A stretch of DNA of 64,000 bases from an uncultured Draconibacterium sp. (GCF_913060805.1 NZ_CAJXTC010000015.1:1-64000), one strand, 5' to 3'. Counted from the stretch's first letter, positions 16,926 through 28,081 are shown. Numbers and translations are program-made. Notes: generated by a model from the sequence alone, not told the origin.

Positions 16926-18530
16926 TTATCCCATTAACGATTTTTTGAAATCCGGAGCTTTCCTATGTTGGGTGGCTTGTTCAAAGGCATAGGCAATTTC
17001 AAGTAAAACAGGTTCGCTCCAGGCGCGACCGAAGAATGAAAGTCCAATCGGCAAACCTTCAACAAATCCCATGGGCACCGTAATATTCGGATAGCCTGAA
17101 ATTGCTGCAGGTGACGAACTGCCTCCGGTAAAACTGTCGCCATTTACCCAATCGATACTCCATGTCGGGCCGTTTGTCGGTGCTATTATCGCATCCAGAT
17201 TGTGAGCATCCATCAAGGCATCTATTCCTTCTTTTCCTGCATAACGTTTTGAATCTTCCAACGCTTGCAAGTACTCTTCCGAATTCAAATCACCCTTTTC
17301 CTGTGCCGCTTCAAAAATCTCCTGCCCGAACCACGGCATCTCTTTGTCGGCATTGGCATTGTTAAACTCAATCAGTTCTGCCAGCGATTTTCTTGGGGCA
17401 GATGGATGTTCCTCCAAATATTTATTCAGGTCGGCTTTAAATTCGTATAACAGCACTTCGTAAGAAGGGTTTCCCCATTTCCTGTTTGTTTCAAATTTCA
17501 AATCCTTGACCAACTCTGCCCCGCTATTCTGCATCGCCTGAACGGCATCTTTCAACAATCCCTTTAACTTCTCATGCGATGGAATCATTTGCGAAGCAAT
17601 CCCAATTCGCTTCCCTTTTAATCCATCCGACTTTAGAAAAGAAGTATAATCATCGTAAATTTTACCTTGTTCCAAATGCGTTTCAGCATCGTTCGGATCG
17701 AATTCGGCCAAAGCACCTAATAAAATTGCCGCATCAGTAACATTGCGGCACATCGGTCCGGCTGTATCTTGACTGTGCGCAATGGGAATAATTCCCTGTC
17801 GACTCCAAGTCCCCAACGTTGGTTTAATACCTACAACACCATTAATCCCTGACGGACAAACAATAGAACCATTGGTTTCAGTTCCTATACCAATCGTGCA
17901 AAGATTCCCCGAAACAGCGGCCCCGGTTCCTGAACTTGAACCACACGGACTACGATCGAGACAGAAGGGATTTCGTACCTGCCCGCCTCGTCCGCTCCAA
18001 CCACTTGAAGAGTTAGTAGAACGGAAATTCGCCCATTCACTGAGGTTGGTTTTTCCCAGCAACACAGCTCCGGCATCGCGTAATTTTTTTACAATAAATG
18101 CATCCTTTTCAACAACATTTCCCTCCAGACCTAGCGATCCGGCAGTGGTTTGCATTTTATCGCCGGTGTCGATATTGTCTTTTATCATTATCGGAATGCC
18201 ATGCAAAGGACCGCGAACTGATCCGTTTTTTCGTTCCTCATCCAGCTTTTTGGCAATTTCCAAAGCATCGGGATTTAGTTCGATTACCGACTTTAAATGC
18301 GGATCGACCAAGGCGATACGATCGAGGTATTTTTTACAGATACTTTCGGCTGTCAGTTCTCCGGACTCCATTTTTTGCTGAAGCTCCAATGCCGATGTTT
18401 CATTCAGATCGAATGAAGCCAGATCAACTTCGGCAGGCGTATTTGTTTCCTGAACACAAGCAGTTACACCACTTAAAGCCACCACAGAACCACCAAGGGC
18501 GGTTGTTTTAAAAAAGGAACGACGTTTCAT
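16926..18530 (-). CDS. Exported amidase, amidase-signature family
   Basis: 534 residues. The N-terminus KRRSFFKTTALGGSVVALSG followed by VTAC combines a twin-arginine-type signal with a lipobox, so a Tat-exported lipoprotein is likely. The amidase-signature Ser-cisSer-Lys triad is visible: the lysine in MIKDNIDTGDK near residue 117, the cis-serine in SPCGSSSGTGAA near 195-200, and the nucleophile in GTETNGSIVCPSGINGVVG near 220. The length is normal. Such enzymes hydrolyse amide bonds; the substrate is not predictable here. This is not the GatA subunit of the tRNA amidotransferase, because it is exported and stands alone. The gene is flanked by two palindromic elements. Confidence 0.9.
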   Translation of the reverse strand: MKRRSFFKTTALGGSVVALSGVTACVQETNTPAEVDLASFDLNETSALELQQKMESGELTAESICKKYLDRIALVDPHLKSVIELNPDALEIAKKLDEERKNGSVRGPLHGIPIMIKDNIDTGDKMQTTAGSLGLEGNVVEKDAFIVKKLRDAGAVLLGKTNLSEWANFRSTNSSSGWSGRGGQVRNPFCLDRSPCGSSSGTGAAVSGNLCTIGIGTETNGSIVCPSGINGVVGIKPTLGTWSRQGIIPIAHSQDTAGPMCRNVTDAAILLGALAEFDPNDAETHLEQGKIYDDYTSFLKSDGLKGKRIGIASQMIPSHEKLKGLLKDAVQAMQNSGAELVKDLKFETNRKWGNPSYEVLLYEFKADLNKYLEEHPSAPRKSLAELIEFNNANADKEMPWFGQEIFEAAQEKGDLNSEEYLQALEDSKRYAGKEGIDALMDAHNLDAIIAPTNGPTWSIDWVNGDSFTGGSSSPAAISGYPNITVPMGFVEGLPIGLSFFGRAWSEPVLLEIAYAFEQATQHRKAPDFKKSLMG

Positions 18531-18615
18531 TTATTGCAGTTTTTTGATTGTACAACACAGAATGGGATGGAAAATACGAATTAATTTCTATTCAGAAAAA
18601 AGCACAGCAGTGTGG

Positions 18616-18754
18616 CTACTAGTGTAAAGTCAAGTCTCAAATTTCGGGTACGTCATTCCGTCCGTTAGATGACGGATTCAGAATCTCTAAAAAAGAGAGA
18701 TGCTGAAATAAATTCAGCATGACGTAACGTAGCTCCAGGTCGACTTGCTAGTAG
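18616..18754. repeat. REP/BIME-like palindromic intergenic repeat
   Basis: Nested inverted repeats: ATGCTGAA/TTCAGCAT around AATAAA (a compact hairpin at about 18699-18720), CGTCAT (18651-18656) with ATGACG (18668-18673), and outer arms CTACTAG (18616-18622) with CTAGTAG (18748-18754) plus CAAGTC/GACTTG. Such elements carrying the GTCATGCTGAA core are familiar intergenic repeats in Bacteroidota genomes (from memory). The right outer arm contains the TAG stop of the glycosyltransferase gene. Confidence 0.6.
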
Positions 18755-19731
18755 TTTTTATTTATCCACTCAACAGCCTTTTCAATATCGATATCTTCCA
18801 TACATTTAAAATGCTTTTTCGGGCATTTATGATGACCCAACTTGGAACAGGGACGGCATTTCAAATCGTTTACCTGCATAATTTCCGACGACTCGCCGGG
18901 CTGGTAGGGCGTCATTCCAAACTCAGGAATGGTATTCCCCCAAAACGAATAGATCTTCTTTTTAAAGGCCGCTGCAATGTGCATCAATCCGGTGTCGTTG
19001 GCTAATACCAAACGCGAGTCGCGCACCAGCGAAGCCGACTGATTTAGCGATATCTTTCCGGCAAAGTTCAGCACATTTCCTTTCGACTGCGAAAGCACCT
19101 TTTCACCCTCGTCGTATTCATTTTTGCCGCCCAGTAAAATTACCGGATACGGAATCTGCTGGCATATTTCGCTGACCTTGTGAACAGGCAGTTTTTTTGT
19201 GAAATAAGTCCCGGCAATTACAAACGCCACATACCCATTCTGAAAAGGCTCGGGCAAATCATCCTGCTTAAACGAAGTGGTTTCATCGATAAAATAATCG
19301 AGCCCCTCATTGTCCTTTTTCACATCAAAAACCGAAAGCGTTTCCAGGTACCGATCAACAATGTGAACATCGGGCAAACGGTTCATTTTAAAACGAATCA
19401 TCAGGAACTTCTCCCAATTGATTTTATTCACCGCGAACGACTGCATTTTCAGCCTGCGCTTTATTTTGTTGCTCCTAAAATTGTTATGAAGATCGATAAT
19501 ATAGTCGTAGTTTTCTTTCGCCAATTCGTGAATCAGCGTTCCCATATTATCCTCCAGAAAATGAACTTTATCGATATGCGGATTGGAATAAACCAGGCAG
19601 GCAAACTTCTTTTTGGTAACAAAATGCACTTCAGCATTCTCCACCTGCTGTTTCAATCCACGAACAACCGGCGTTGTAAGAACAATGTCGCCAATGGAGC
19701 TAAAACGTATTACCAGAAATTTGACCTTCAT
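18748..19731 (-). CDS. Glycosyltransferase family 9 (heptosyltransferase-like)
   Basis: 327 residues from the ATG at 19731 (an in-frame TTG 9 bp upstream is less likely). MKVKFLVIRFSSIGDIVLTTPVVRGL is the canonical N-terminal strand-loop-helix of ADP-heptose:LPS heptosyltransferases. The C-terminal nucleotide-sugar site is LVLANDTGLMHIAAAF near residue 230, followed by SFWGNTIPEFGMTPY. The C-terminal CRPCSKLGHHKCPKKHFKC cluster is common in this group. It probably adds a sugar to lipopolysaccharide core at the inner membrane; the donor is not certain to be a heptose. Its stop codon lies inside the REP-like element. Confidence 0.9.
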   Translation of the reverse strand: MKVKFLVIRFSSIGDIVLTTPVVRGLKQQVENAEVHFVTKKKFACLVYSNPHIDKVHFLEDNMGTLIHELAKENYDYIIDLHNNFRSNKIKRRLKMQSFAVNKINWEKFLMIRFKMNRLPDVHIVDRYLETLSVFDVKKDNEGLDYFIDETTSFKQDDLPEPFQNGYVAFVIAGTYFTKKLPVHKVSEICQQIPYPVILLGGKNEYDEGEKVLSQSKGNVLNFAGKISLNQSASLVRDSRLVLANDTGLMHIAAAFKKKIYSFWGNTIPEFGMTPYQPGESSEIMQVNDLKCRPCSKLGHHKCPKKHFKCMEDIDIEKAVEWINKNY

Positions 19732-19781
19732 TTTTTCCAAAGTATCGAAGATATTGAAATTTTGGAGAACTCGAATTGATC

Positions 19782-19816
19782 ACACAAAAAATCCCCGCAG
19801 AAAACTTCTGCGGGGA
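19782..19816 (-). terminator. Rho-independent terminator of atpDC
   Basis: Stem TCCCCGCAGAA / TTCTGCGGGGA (19792-19802 and 19806-19816) with a 3-nt loop, followed on the minus strand by a T-rich tract. It sits 28 bp after the atpC stop. Confidence 0.85.
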
Positions 19817-19843
19817 CTCTTCAACTATCTTATAATTATTGTA

Positions 19844-20086
19844 CTATGTCGATTCAACCAATACAATAATTTTATTTGCTTTATTTTCAATTACACCACC
19901 ATCAACCTCAAATTGCTGCTCTTCTCCGTTGGTTTCTTTAATCCTCAAAACACCTTTTTCAAGTGTTGAAATTATCGGAGCGTGGTTTTTAAGTATCTCA
20001 AAACCACCTTTACTTCCGGGTAGTTGAATCAGACTTACATCTCCTTCAAATACCTTTTTATCCGGTGTAATTATTTCTAAATGCAT
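19844..20086 (-). CDS. atpC: ATP synthase F1 epsilon subunit
   Basis: 80 residues, corresponding only to the N-terminal beta-sandwich of the epsilon subunit (MHLEIITPDKKVFEGDVSLIQLPGS..., FEILKNHAPII, FEVDGGVIENKANKIIVL). The C-terminal helical hairpin that inhibits ATP hydrolysis in longer homologues is absent, as is usual in Bacteroidota. It lies 17 bp after atpD on the same strand and is followed by a terminator, so the transcript is atpD-atpC only. The other ATP synthase subunits are not in the window. Confidence 0.94.
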   Translation of the reverse strand: MHLEIITPDKKVFEGDVSLIQLPGSKGGFEILKNHAPIISTLEKGVLRIKETNGEEQQFEVDGGVIENKANKIIVLVEST

Positions 20087-20103
20087 GATTTTCCTTTCTG
20101 ATT

Positions 20104-21615
<1,512 letters not shown>

Positions 21616-21667
21616 TTAGATTTAAGTCCGGTTTAACCCGTTTTTCGTTAAAATTTTATAGACCCAA

Positions 21668-21697
21668 CAAATTTAGCATTGTTTTGTTTTTATGCAA
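21668..21697 (-). promoter_or_regulatory. Consensus Bacteroidota promoter of atpDC
   Basis: Minus-strand TTG (21697-21695), a 19-bp spacer, then TAAATTTG (21675-21668). Both elements and the spacing match the Bacteroidota housekeeping consensus. Transcription would start near 21661, about 50 nt before the atpD ATG. Confidence 0.65.
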
Positions 21698-21743
21698 GAT
21701 TGCATTTGGCTTTTGTGTGATAATTTAACTTAGTTGACGGGCT

Positions 21744-22727
21744 TTAATGCTTACGGGTAAGCATTTTGTGTGCGAGGTTTCGAAGTGGCTGTTTTACAAC
21801 ATCCTGCACATTTAAATCATCTAAAATGTGGATAGCGCTGTTAAAAAAGTCATTTACTTTCTCTTCGGCCATATTTTTCACGCCTATCGACTGATACAGA
21901 TCGGTAACGGCAGCAATTTTTTCTTTCGGATCAAAGTCCGTTTTTTCAATCCAGCTTATTAACGTTGCTTTTTCATTTTCCGAAGCTTTTGCCAAAGCAT
22001 TGATCAGCAAAAATGTTTTTTTATTGGCCAGGATATCGCCACCAATTTGTTTACCAAAAACAGCCTGGTCGCCAAAGGTATCCAACAAATCATCCTGCAA
22101 CTGGAAAGCCAGCCCCAGGTTAATGCCAAAATCATAAAGTTGGTTTGCCAGCGTTTTGGGAGCGTTAGCTAAAAGTGCGCCAACCTTTAAACTGCAAGCC
22201 AACAGAACAGCCGTTTTCAGACGGATCATTTCCAGGTATTCCGCTTCAGTAACATCCATTCGCTGTTCAAAATCCATGTCGAATTGCTGCCCCTCGCAAA
22301 CTTCCAAAGCGGTTTTACTAAATACCTCCAAAACTTCGGGAAGCGCTTCCGATCGTTCTTCAAGAAAATACCTGTACGACTGAAAAGCCATGGCATCGCC
22401 GGATAAAATTGCTGCATTTTCGCTGAACTGTTTATGAACGGTTGGACGGCTTCTGCGCACATCCGCTTTATCCATAATATCATCGTGAAGCAGCGTAAAA
22501 TTGTGGAAGACTTCAATACCAACTGCCGCCGGCATGGCCTTTTCAATAGCTTCAGAAAACATATTGAAGGCCAGTAAAACCAACACCGGACGTAAACGTT
22601 TTCCGCCCATATCGAGCGAATATTTTATAGGGTCGTACAGTTCAACCGGTTGGTTATCGAGCAGTTCTTTCGAGCGCTTTTCAATTTCGGCACTCACTCT
22701 GTTTTGAAGTTCTTCTACGGTATACAT
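21744..22727 (-). CDS. Polyprenyl (geranylgeranyl/longer-chain) diphosphate synthase
   Basis: 327 residues, trans-isoprenyl diphosphate synthase. GGKRLRPVLVLLAF near residue 40 binds isopentenyl diphosphate. The first aspartate-rich motif is LLHDDIMDKADVRRSRPTVH near 80-95 (DDxxD), and the second is FQLQDDLLDTFGD near 210. No bulky aromatic pair precedes the first motif, which points to a product longer than farnesyl diphosphate; the chain length cannot be set more precisely by eye. Its ATG overlaps the TGA stop of the upstream transporter gene by one base (TGATG), so translation is probably coupled. It could supply precursors for quinones, carotenoids or other isoprenoids. Confidence 0.92.
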   Translation of the reverse strand: MYTVEELQNRVSAEIEKRSKELLDNQPVELYDPIKYSLDMGGKRLRPVLVLLAFNMFSEAIEKAMPAAVGIEVFHNFTLLHDDIMDKADVRRSRPTVHKQFSENAAILSGDAMAFQSYRYFLEERSEALPEVLEVFSKTALEVCEGQQFDMDFEQRMDVTEAEYLEMIRLKTAVLLACSLKVGALLANAPKTLANQLYDFGINLGLAFQLQDDLLDTFGDQAVFGKQIGGDILANKKTFLLINALAKASENEKATLISWIEKTDFDPKEKIAAVTDLYQSIGVKNMAEEKVNDFFNSAIHILDDLNVQDVVKQPLRNLAHKMLTRKH

Positions 22728-25129
22728 CAGTTTCCCAGATTTAATTCGTCATCAGGAACAATTTCAAGGTCGTCAAGTTCAATATCTTCTTCCTCGTCGT
22801 AAATATGAAGCAGCGGTTCTTTAAAGGCCTCGGTTGTGGTAATGCGCTCAAGACCCGACAACAACGATGGCAGCAACACCAGGTTTGATGTTACCGCTAC
22901 CAACAGTGTCAGCGAAACTAAAATTCCCATGGCCTGCGTTCCTCCGAAATTGGAAATGGTAAAAATTCCGAAACCAAAGAACAGCACCACCGAAGTGTAT
23001 AACATACTTACGCCGGTTTCTTTTAAGGCAATTACAACCGATTTTCGGATGTCCCAGTTGGTCATGTTCAGCTCCTGCCGGTACTTGGCCAAAAAGTGAA
23101 TCGTATTATCCACCGAAATACCAAAGGCGATACTGAACACCAAAATAGTTGACGCCTTTATCGGAATTCCCGTAAACCCCATCACCGCCGCCGTAAAAAT
23201 CAGCGGGATAATGTTTGGAGTTAGCGATAAAATCACCATTCTCCACGACGAGAACATGATGGCCATAAACGTCGAGATCAGCAAAATTGCCAGCCCCAAA
23301 CTCGAAAAAAGGTTCTTTAATAAATATTGGTTTCCTTTAAACGCAATGATACTCGAACCGGTAACGGTTACATTGTATTTGTCGGCAGGAAATATCGAGT
23401 CGATATCGGCATTAAACTGGGTATACAGTTCTTCCATTCTTTTGGTGCCCACATCTTTTACCCGGATGCTGATTCGGGTAGTTTGCCGGGTGCTATCCAT
23501 AAACGAATGCAATAATCCAGCATTCTCTTCGCCGGTTGACGCATATTGCAGAATAAAGTTTTTTTCGCGGTTATTGGGTACACTGTAGTAGCGCTCATGC
23601 CCATTATAAAACGCCTGCTTGGCAAACTTCAACAGGTTAAGCAAGGAAATTGATGCCGACAGTTCAGGATATTCGGCCAGGCGCTCTTCCAACTGCTCTA
23701 TTTTTTGGAAAGTGCTTAGCTGCATAACACCCTGTGGTTTTTCGGTATCAACCATAATTTCCAAAGGCATCAGGCCGTTAAAGTTGCTTTCAAAGAATTT
23801 CAGATCGACATACACCGGATCATCTTCAGGAATATCGTCGAGCATGTAACCCGAACTTTTCATCAGGGTAATTCCGTAAATACTTACCACAATTATACCG
23901 ATGGTAGCAAAATAAACCACCTTGCGGTAATTTTGGGTAATGTGCATCAGTTTACGGATTATCGTAGTCACAATTTTATTATCGAGGTGACCAACGTGGC
24001 GCGATGACGGCGCTCCGATAAAACTGAATATAATTGGAATAAGCAACAGCGAAAGGATAAAAAGCCCCAGAATATTCAACGAGGCGATGATACCGAACTG
24101 TCGCAAAATATCGCTCTTTACAATAATAAAGGTAGCAAAACCCGAAGCCGTGGTAAGGTTGGTTAAAAAGGTAGCGTTACCAATTTTTATGATCACACGC
24201 TGCAGCGCCTTTATTTTATTTCCGTGGCTAACGTATTCGTGGTGGAATTTATTCAGCATGTAAATACTGTTCGGAATTCCGATAACGATCAGCAACGGCG
24301 GGATCATTCCGGATAACAAGGTGATTTTGTAGCCAAACAGCGACAACATCCCCATGGCCCAGATTACGCCAACAATTACAATGAGCACCGGAACAAAAAC
24401 AGCTTTAAACGACCGGAAGAACAGGAATAAAACCACGATACAAATTAGCAGCGCCAGCACACTGAACATGTACAACTCGCGTTTGATTTTTACCGAGTTC
24501 ACTACCCTGATGTAAGGTACGCCCGAGTAATGAAGCTTAACATCTTCTTTTTGCTCGAAATTATGGCAAACCTCCTGAATTCCGGCAACCAGGTCTTCGC
24601 GCTCCTTGCTTGCCATTTTATCTTTATTTACCGTAATAGCCAGCAAATACGTGTCGGTTTCGTCGTTATAAACCAGCTTGCGGTAAAACGGCAGCCGCTT
24701 AAATTCGGCCACGTATTCATCCAGCTGTTCCTGGCTTGTAATCGTATCCGGAAAGGTATTTACAACTTCAAATTTCTTTTCGTCCTTGTTTTTTTCGAGG
24801 TTGTAGGTGTTCGATACCGAAAGCAAATTTTCAACGCCATCCACTTTTTTCAAATCACTGCACAGCGATTTCCATGCATTAAAATGATCGAGACGGAAAA
24901 AATTTGTGTCCTGCACACCAACAATGATCAGGTTCCCCTCCTGACCAAAAACTTTTACAAAATTCTGATAATCTTTATAGGCCTGATCTTTCTTTGGCAA
25001 CAACGACGCATACTCATACGACATCTCCACTTTTCGTGCATGATATCCCAGAAAGACGGTAATAACAGCCAAAACTGAAAGAAAGAGGATTCGATTCCTA
25101 AGGATTAGTCTGGATAGTTTAATCCACAT
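22727..25129 (-). CDS. MMPL/RND-superfamily exporter
   Basis: 800 residues with the duplicated RND architecture. Each half has one N-terminal membrane helix, a periplasmic domain of about 170-190 residues, and five further helices. First half: ILFLSVLAVITVFLGY near residue 15, then the helix cluster at about 215-375. Second half: VVYFATIGIIVVSIYG near 400, then the cluster at about 615-770. Loops resemble the MMPL/HpnN/patched-like group, which exports lipids or hydrophobic molecules (family knowledge). The acidic C-terminal tail (DEEEDIELDDLEIVPDDE) is unusual. The stop overlaps the start of the polyprenyl synthase by one base, hinting at an isoprenoid lipid cargo, but that is inference. Confidence 0.88.
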   Translation of the reverse strand: MWIKLSRLILRNRILFLSVLAVITVFLGYHARKVEMSYEYASLLPKKDQAYKDYQNFVKVFGQEGNLIIVGVQDTNFFRLDHFNAWKSLCSDLKKVDGVENLLSVSNTYNLEKNKDEKKFEVVNTFPDTITSQEQLDEYVAEFKRLPFYRKLVYNDETDTYLLAITVNKDKMASKEREDLVAGIQEVCHNFEQKEDVKLHYSGVPYIRVVNSVKIKRELYMFSVLALLICIVVLFLFFRSFKAVFVPVLIVIVGVIWAMGMLSLFGYKITLLSGMIPPLLIVIGIPNSIYMLNKFHHEYVSHGNKIKALQRVIIKIGNATFLTNLTTASGFATFIIVKSDILRQFGIIASLNILGLFILSLLLIPIIFSFIGAPSSRHVGHLDNKIVTTIIRKLMHITQNYRKVVYFATIGIIVVSIYGITLMKSSGYMLDDIPEDDPVYVDLKFFESNFNGLMPLEIMVDTEKPQGVMQLSTFQKIEQLEERLAEYPELSASISLLNLLKFAKQAFYNGHERYYSVPNNREKNFILQYASTGEENAGLLHSFMDSTRQTTRISIRVKDVGTKRMEELYTQFNADIDSIFPADKYNVTVTGSSIIAFKGNQYLLKNLFSSLGLAILLISTFMAIMFSSWRMVILSLTPNIIPLIFTAAVMGFTGIPIKASTILVFSIAFGISVDNTIHFLAKYRQELNMTNWDIRKSVVIALKETGVSMLYTSVVLFFGFGIFTISNFGGTQAMGILVSLTLLVAVTSNLVLLPSLLSGLERITTTEAFKEPLLHIYDEEEDIELDDLEIVPDDELNLGN

Positions 25130-25228
25130 GTTTAAATTTCTAAATAAGCGACGAAAGTATACAAATTCCTGAGTTTTGAAAAATGCTTCATTCCAAGGTT
25201 AAGCGAATTTAAAACTTTTTAAAATTCA

Positions 25229-26587
25229 TCATTCCATTTTAGAAATAGCGATGAGATTTTTGGCCGTTCTCACCAGGAGGTATCCGTCGGTAATGGCCGG
25301 TGTCGACATCACCGTTTGTTCCAATTTATTCGTCGCTAAAAGTTCATATTCAGGACCCGCTTTTACAACATACATATTGCCATCGTTATCAGTTATATAA
25401 ATCACTCCATCGGCAGCCACCGGCGACGATGTATAACTATTTCCGCTCCCAACTTTTTCGGAGTACATTTCTTCTCCGGTTTCGGCGTTGTAGCAGGTAA
25501 GCCGACCGTTCCAACGCGCATTATACAGGTAATCATCGTACAATAACATCGTTCCCATGTACGAGCCACCACGTAGTTTTGCCCACTTTACAAATTCATT
25601 CGAGGTCGCTCTTTCAGGCAATGTAATATCGCCCACCGCATCTTTCTGAATGGCAAAAACCGGCGAAACCTTGCCGTGGGCACTGTTAAAATAAATGTAA
25701 TCTTCACCAATTACCGGCGACGGAATCGGAATATCTCCTCCCCCGGCCATTCGCCATATTTCTTTACCGGTTTTAAAATCGTAGCCTCCCCGGTGTTTAT
25801 ATCCGTTCACCACAACAATATCCTTTTTGCCATCAGAATAAATATTTGGAGTTGACCAGCCGGGATATTCATCGCGATTTTGTTTCCAAAGCTGTTTGCC
25901 GCTTTTTATATCGTAAGCCGCCACAAAAGAATTTTCCTGCACATCGCACTGAATGATCACCACATTTTTATAAATAAGCGGCGAACTTGAAAATTCCCAT
26001 TCGGCTTCCTTCACCAAAAAGAAGGACGATTTTAAAACACCAAAATCTTTCGACCACTGCAGGTTTCCATCCATATCGTAACAATACAGTCCTTCCGATC
26101 CGAAAAAGGCCACGACAAACTCGCCGTTTGTGGCCGGCGTACAATTGGCGTGCGACGACATGGGGTGGCGTTTTTGTTCGGGAATACCAGTGTACGAGGT
26201 TTTTTCCCACTCAATCTTTCCCGAATTTTTATTCACACAATACACCCGCCAATAATGCATCGAGCTATCGGGCACTGAACCTATCGATCCGTAAATACCG
26301 GTTTTTACATCTCCACCATCTTGCTCGCTAACAGCTGTTGTTACAAAAATCTTATCGCCCCAAACAATTGGGCACGAATGCCCCAAACCTGGAATGGCCG
26401 TTTGCCACGCAATATTTTTATTGGTTGCGGCATCCCACGTTTCGGGCAGGTTGGCATTATCCAAATAGCCGGAAATATAATTGCCTCGGTACATACTCCA
26501 TTGCCGCGACGGATCGATTTGCTGCGCGAAGGCCGACAAATATAAAATTGCTGCAAATAAGGTGAGGAACGATTTGATTTTCAACAT
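25229..26587 (-). CDS. Secreted PQQ-type beta-propeller protein
   Basis: 452 residues with a signal peptide (FLTLFAAILYLSAFAQ, cleaved near residue 22). It has repeated PQQ-type propeller blades: GKIEWEKTSY, MDGNLQWSKDFG, IKSGKQLWKQ, FKTGKEIWRM and AETGEEMYSEKVG, each ending in a tryptophan-docking-like GxxxW segment. No cytochrome c motif or clear PQQ-binding residues are visible, so it may be a structural or sugar-binding propeller rather than a dehydrogenase. Similar proteins are annotated in Bacteroidota and Planctomycetota as PQQ-binding-like repeat proteins. It stands alone between two genes with their own signals. Confidence 0.85.
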   Translation of the reverse strand: MLKIKSFLTLFAAILYLSAFAQQIDPSRQWSMYRGNYISGYLDNANLPETWDAATNKNIAWQTAIPGLGHSCPIVWGDKIFVTTAVSEQDGGDVKTGIYGSIGSVPDSSMHYWRVYCVNKNSGKIEWEKTSYTGIPEQKRHPMSSHANCTPATNGEFVVAFFGSEGLYCYDMDGNLQWSKDFGVLKSSFFLVKEAEWEFSSSPLIYKNVVIIQCDVQENSFVAAYDIKSGKQLWKQNRDEYPGWSTPNIYSDGKKDIVVVNGYKHRGGYDFKTGKEIWRMAGGGDIPIPSPVIGEDYIYFNSAHGKVSPVFAIQKDAVGDITLPERATSNEFVKWAKLRGGSYMGTMLLYDDYLYNARWNGRLTCYNAETGEEMYSEKVGSGNSYTSSPVAADGVIYITDNDGNMYVVKAGPEYELLATNKLEQTVMSTPAITDGYLLVRTAKNLIAISKME

Positions 26588-26795
26588 GTGATTTGATTTT
26601 GCTTTTGCTAATTTAGTGAAAGTTGACCGTTCTCAAAACCCTGATTTTTAATTTTCCCGGCACACATTATAAATCTGCTGAAACCCATTCTCAGCATTTT
26701 GGGTATAAAGACATGAAACCGATTATTCGGAAACGCGCTATCCGCCATTGCATGCAATCGATGAATTCCGCTATAACCAATCGACAACTAATAAC

Positions 26796-27977
26796 ATGCA
26801 AAAAACTCTGATTTACACCATCGTTTTTTTCTTTGCCGGCCTCGTATATTCGCTCGCGCAAATACCCGAACCCCAGTGGCAAAAACAATCAGGCACCAGG
26901 GGCTGCGACTTTTATACCGATATTATTGAAGACGCCAACAAAGGTTACGCTATTGCCGGCGCGATAAAAGTTGCAGGCCACTCCTTCGATTTTCAGCTGG
27001 TTCGTTTTGCCGAAAATGGCGATACGCTTTGGACAAAAACCGTTGGAACAGAAAAAAAGGAAATTCCGAAACGCATTACTCAGCTCACCGATAAAAGCTA
27101 TGTTTTGCTGGGCACTTCTTTCGATGGTGAAAAAGAAAGTTGTCTTTTGGTACGACTGGATGAAAACGGAACGAAATTGTGGGAAAAAACATTAGATGCC
27201 GAATACTTGTCGGTTGAAGATATTATTTCGCTGCCTGAAAACCGCTTTGCCATTGCCGGCTCGAAAAGCGAAACCGCCGACGATCCTAAAGTTTTAATGG
27301 CCACCCTGAATGAAAATGGCGAGTTTACTATGGAAAGATTACTGATGACCAACATGTCGGGGTGCGCCCGGGCGATAAAACGACTGCCGGACGGCGATTA
27401 TGCCCTTGCCGCCCAGGTTAGCGAAACCGGCAAAAACAATTGCGACATTGTAGCCGTACGCCTCAGTTATTTGGGAAAAGCCAAATGGTATTCGTGGATT
27501 AAAACGCCCAACCAAAAGGTATGGCCCGAATGTATTTGTTGTTCCTCCGACAGTGCTTTTATGATTGTTGGCTGGAACGGAAAATGCTTAAACGATATTA
27601 ACTCGGCCGATCCCATTTTTGATTACGACCTGGTTTTGAACAAGATTGATGCAAGCGGCGAGATTTTGTGGACCAAAAGTGTAGACCGTGAAGGTTCGGA
27701 AGGTGGAAATGCCCTTACAATTCGCCCCGATGGCTCTTTTATGGTTGCCGGAATTAAAGCCACGTCGTTTCTCGGAAAAATTGGCCCATGGTTATTAAAT
27801 ATCGACCCGGATGGAAATGAGCTAAACGAAAAATTATTGAACCTGCATTTTAATAACGATAATGCATCGCGCATTATAAACAGTTCCGATGGTGGTTTTG
27901 TAGTAATTGGCCCGGGAACACAAGAAGAAGCCAACACCAGAAGCGACGGCTGGATTATGAAGTTTGGCGCTTTGTAA
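26796..27977 (+). CDS. Secreted beta-propeller-like protein of unknown function
   Basis: 393 residues from the ATG at 26796, which begins a clear signal peptide (KTLIYTIVFFFAGLVYSLAQ); the 16 codons upstream to 26748 are not signal-like and are rejected. The mature part repeats a pattern of about 50 residues: a strand ending in a hydrophobic-Ala-Gly motif (YAIAGAIK, FAIAGSKSE, YALAAQVSE, FMIVGWNG, FMVAGIKA), then a charged loop and GDTLWTKTVG-like strands (GTKLWEKTLD, GEILWTKSVD). This is the layout of seven-bladed-type secreted propellers. No catalytic motif or sorting domain is seen. It is divergent from the PQQ-type propeller gene. Confidence 0.78.
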   Translation: MQKTLIYTIVFFFAGLVYSLAQIPEPQWQKQSGTRGCDFYTDIIEDANKGYAIAGAIKVAGHSFDFQLVRFAENGDTLWTKTVGTEKKEIPKRITQLTDKSYVLLGTSFDGEKESCLLVRLDENGTKLWEKTLDAEYLSVEDIISLPENRFAIAGSKSETADDPKVLMATLNENGEFTMERLLMTNMSGCARAIKRLPDGDYALAAQVSETGKNNCDIVAVRLSYLGKAKWYSWIKTPNQKVWPECICCSSDSAFMIVGWNGKCLNDINSADPIFDYDLVLNKIDASGEILWTKSVDREGSEGGNALTIRPDGSFMVAGIKATSFLGKIGPWLLNIDPDGNELNEKLLNLHFNNDNASRIINSSDGGFVVIGPGTQEEANTRSDGWIMKFGAL

Positions 27978-28081
27978 CAAACAGTAATGGATTGCAGGAA
28001 AGGGGAATATTAGATTATTGGTATGTTATCCGAAGTAAAGTCGAAGAAGAAATAGTGAATGAGTTATTGAGTGAATGTGGA

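Noticed and set aside
16731-16937. Plus-strand open frame of 68 codons
   Set aside because: It lies largely inside the 150-bp palindrome and runs into the end of the amidase gene. Composition is not protein-like.
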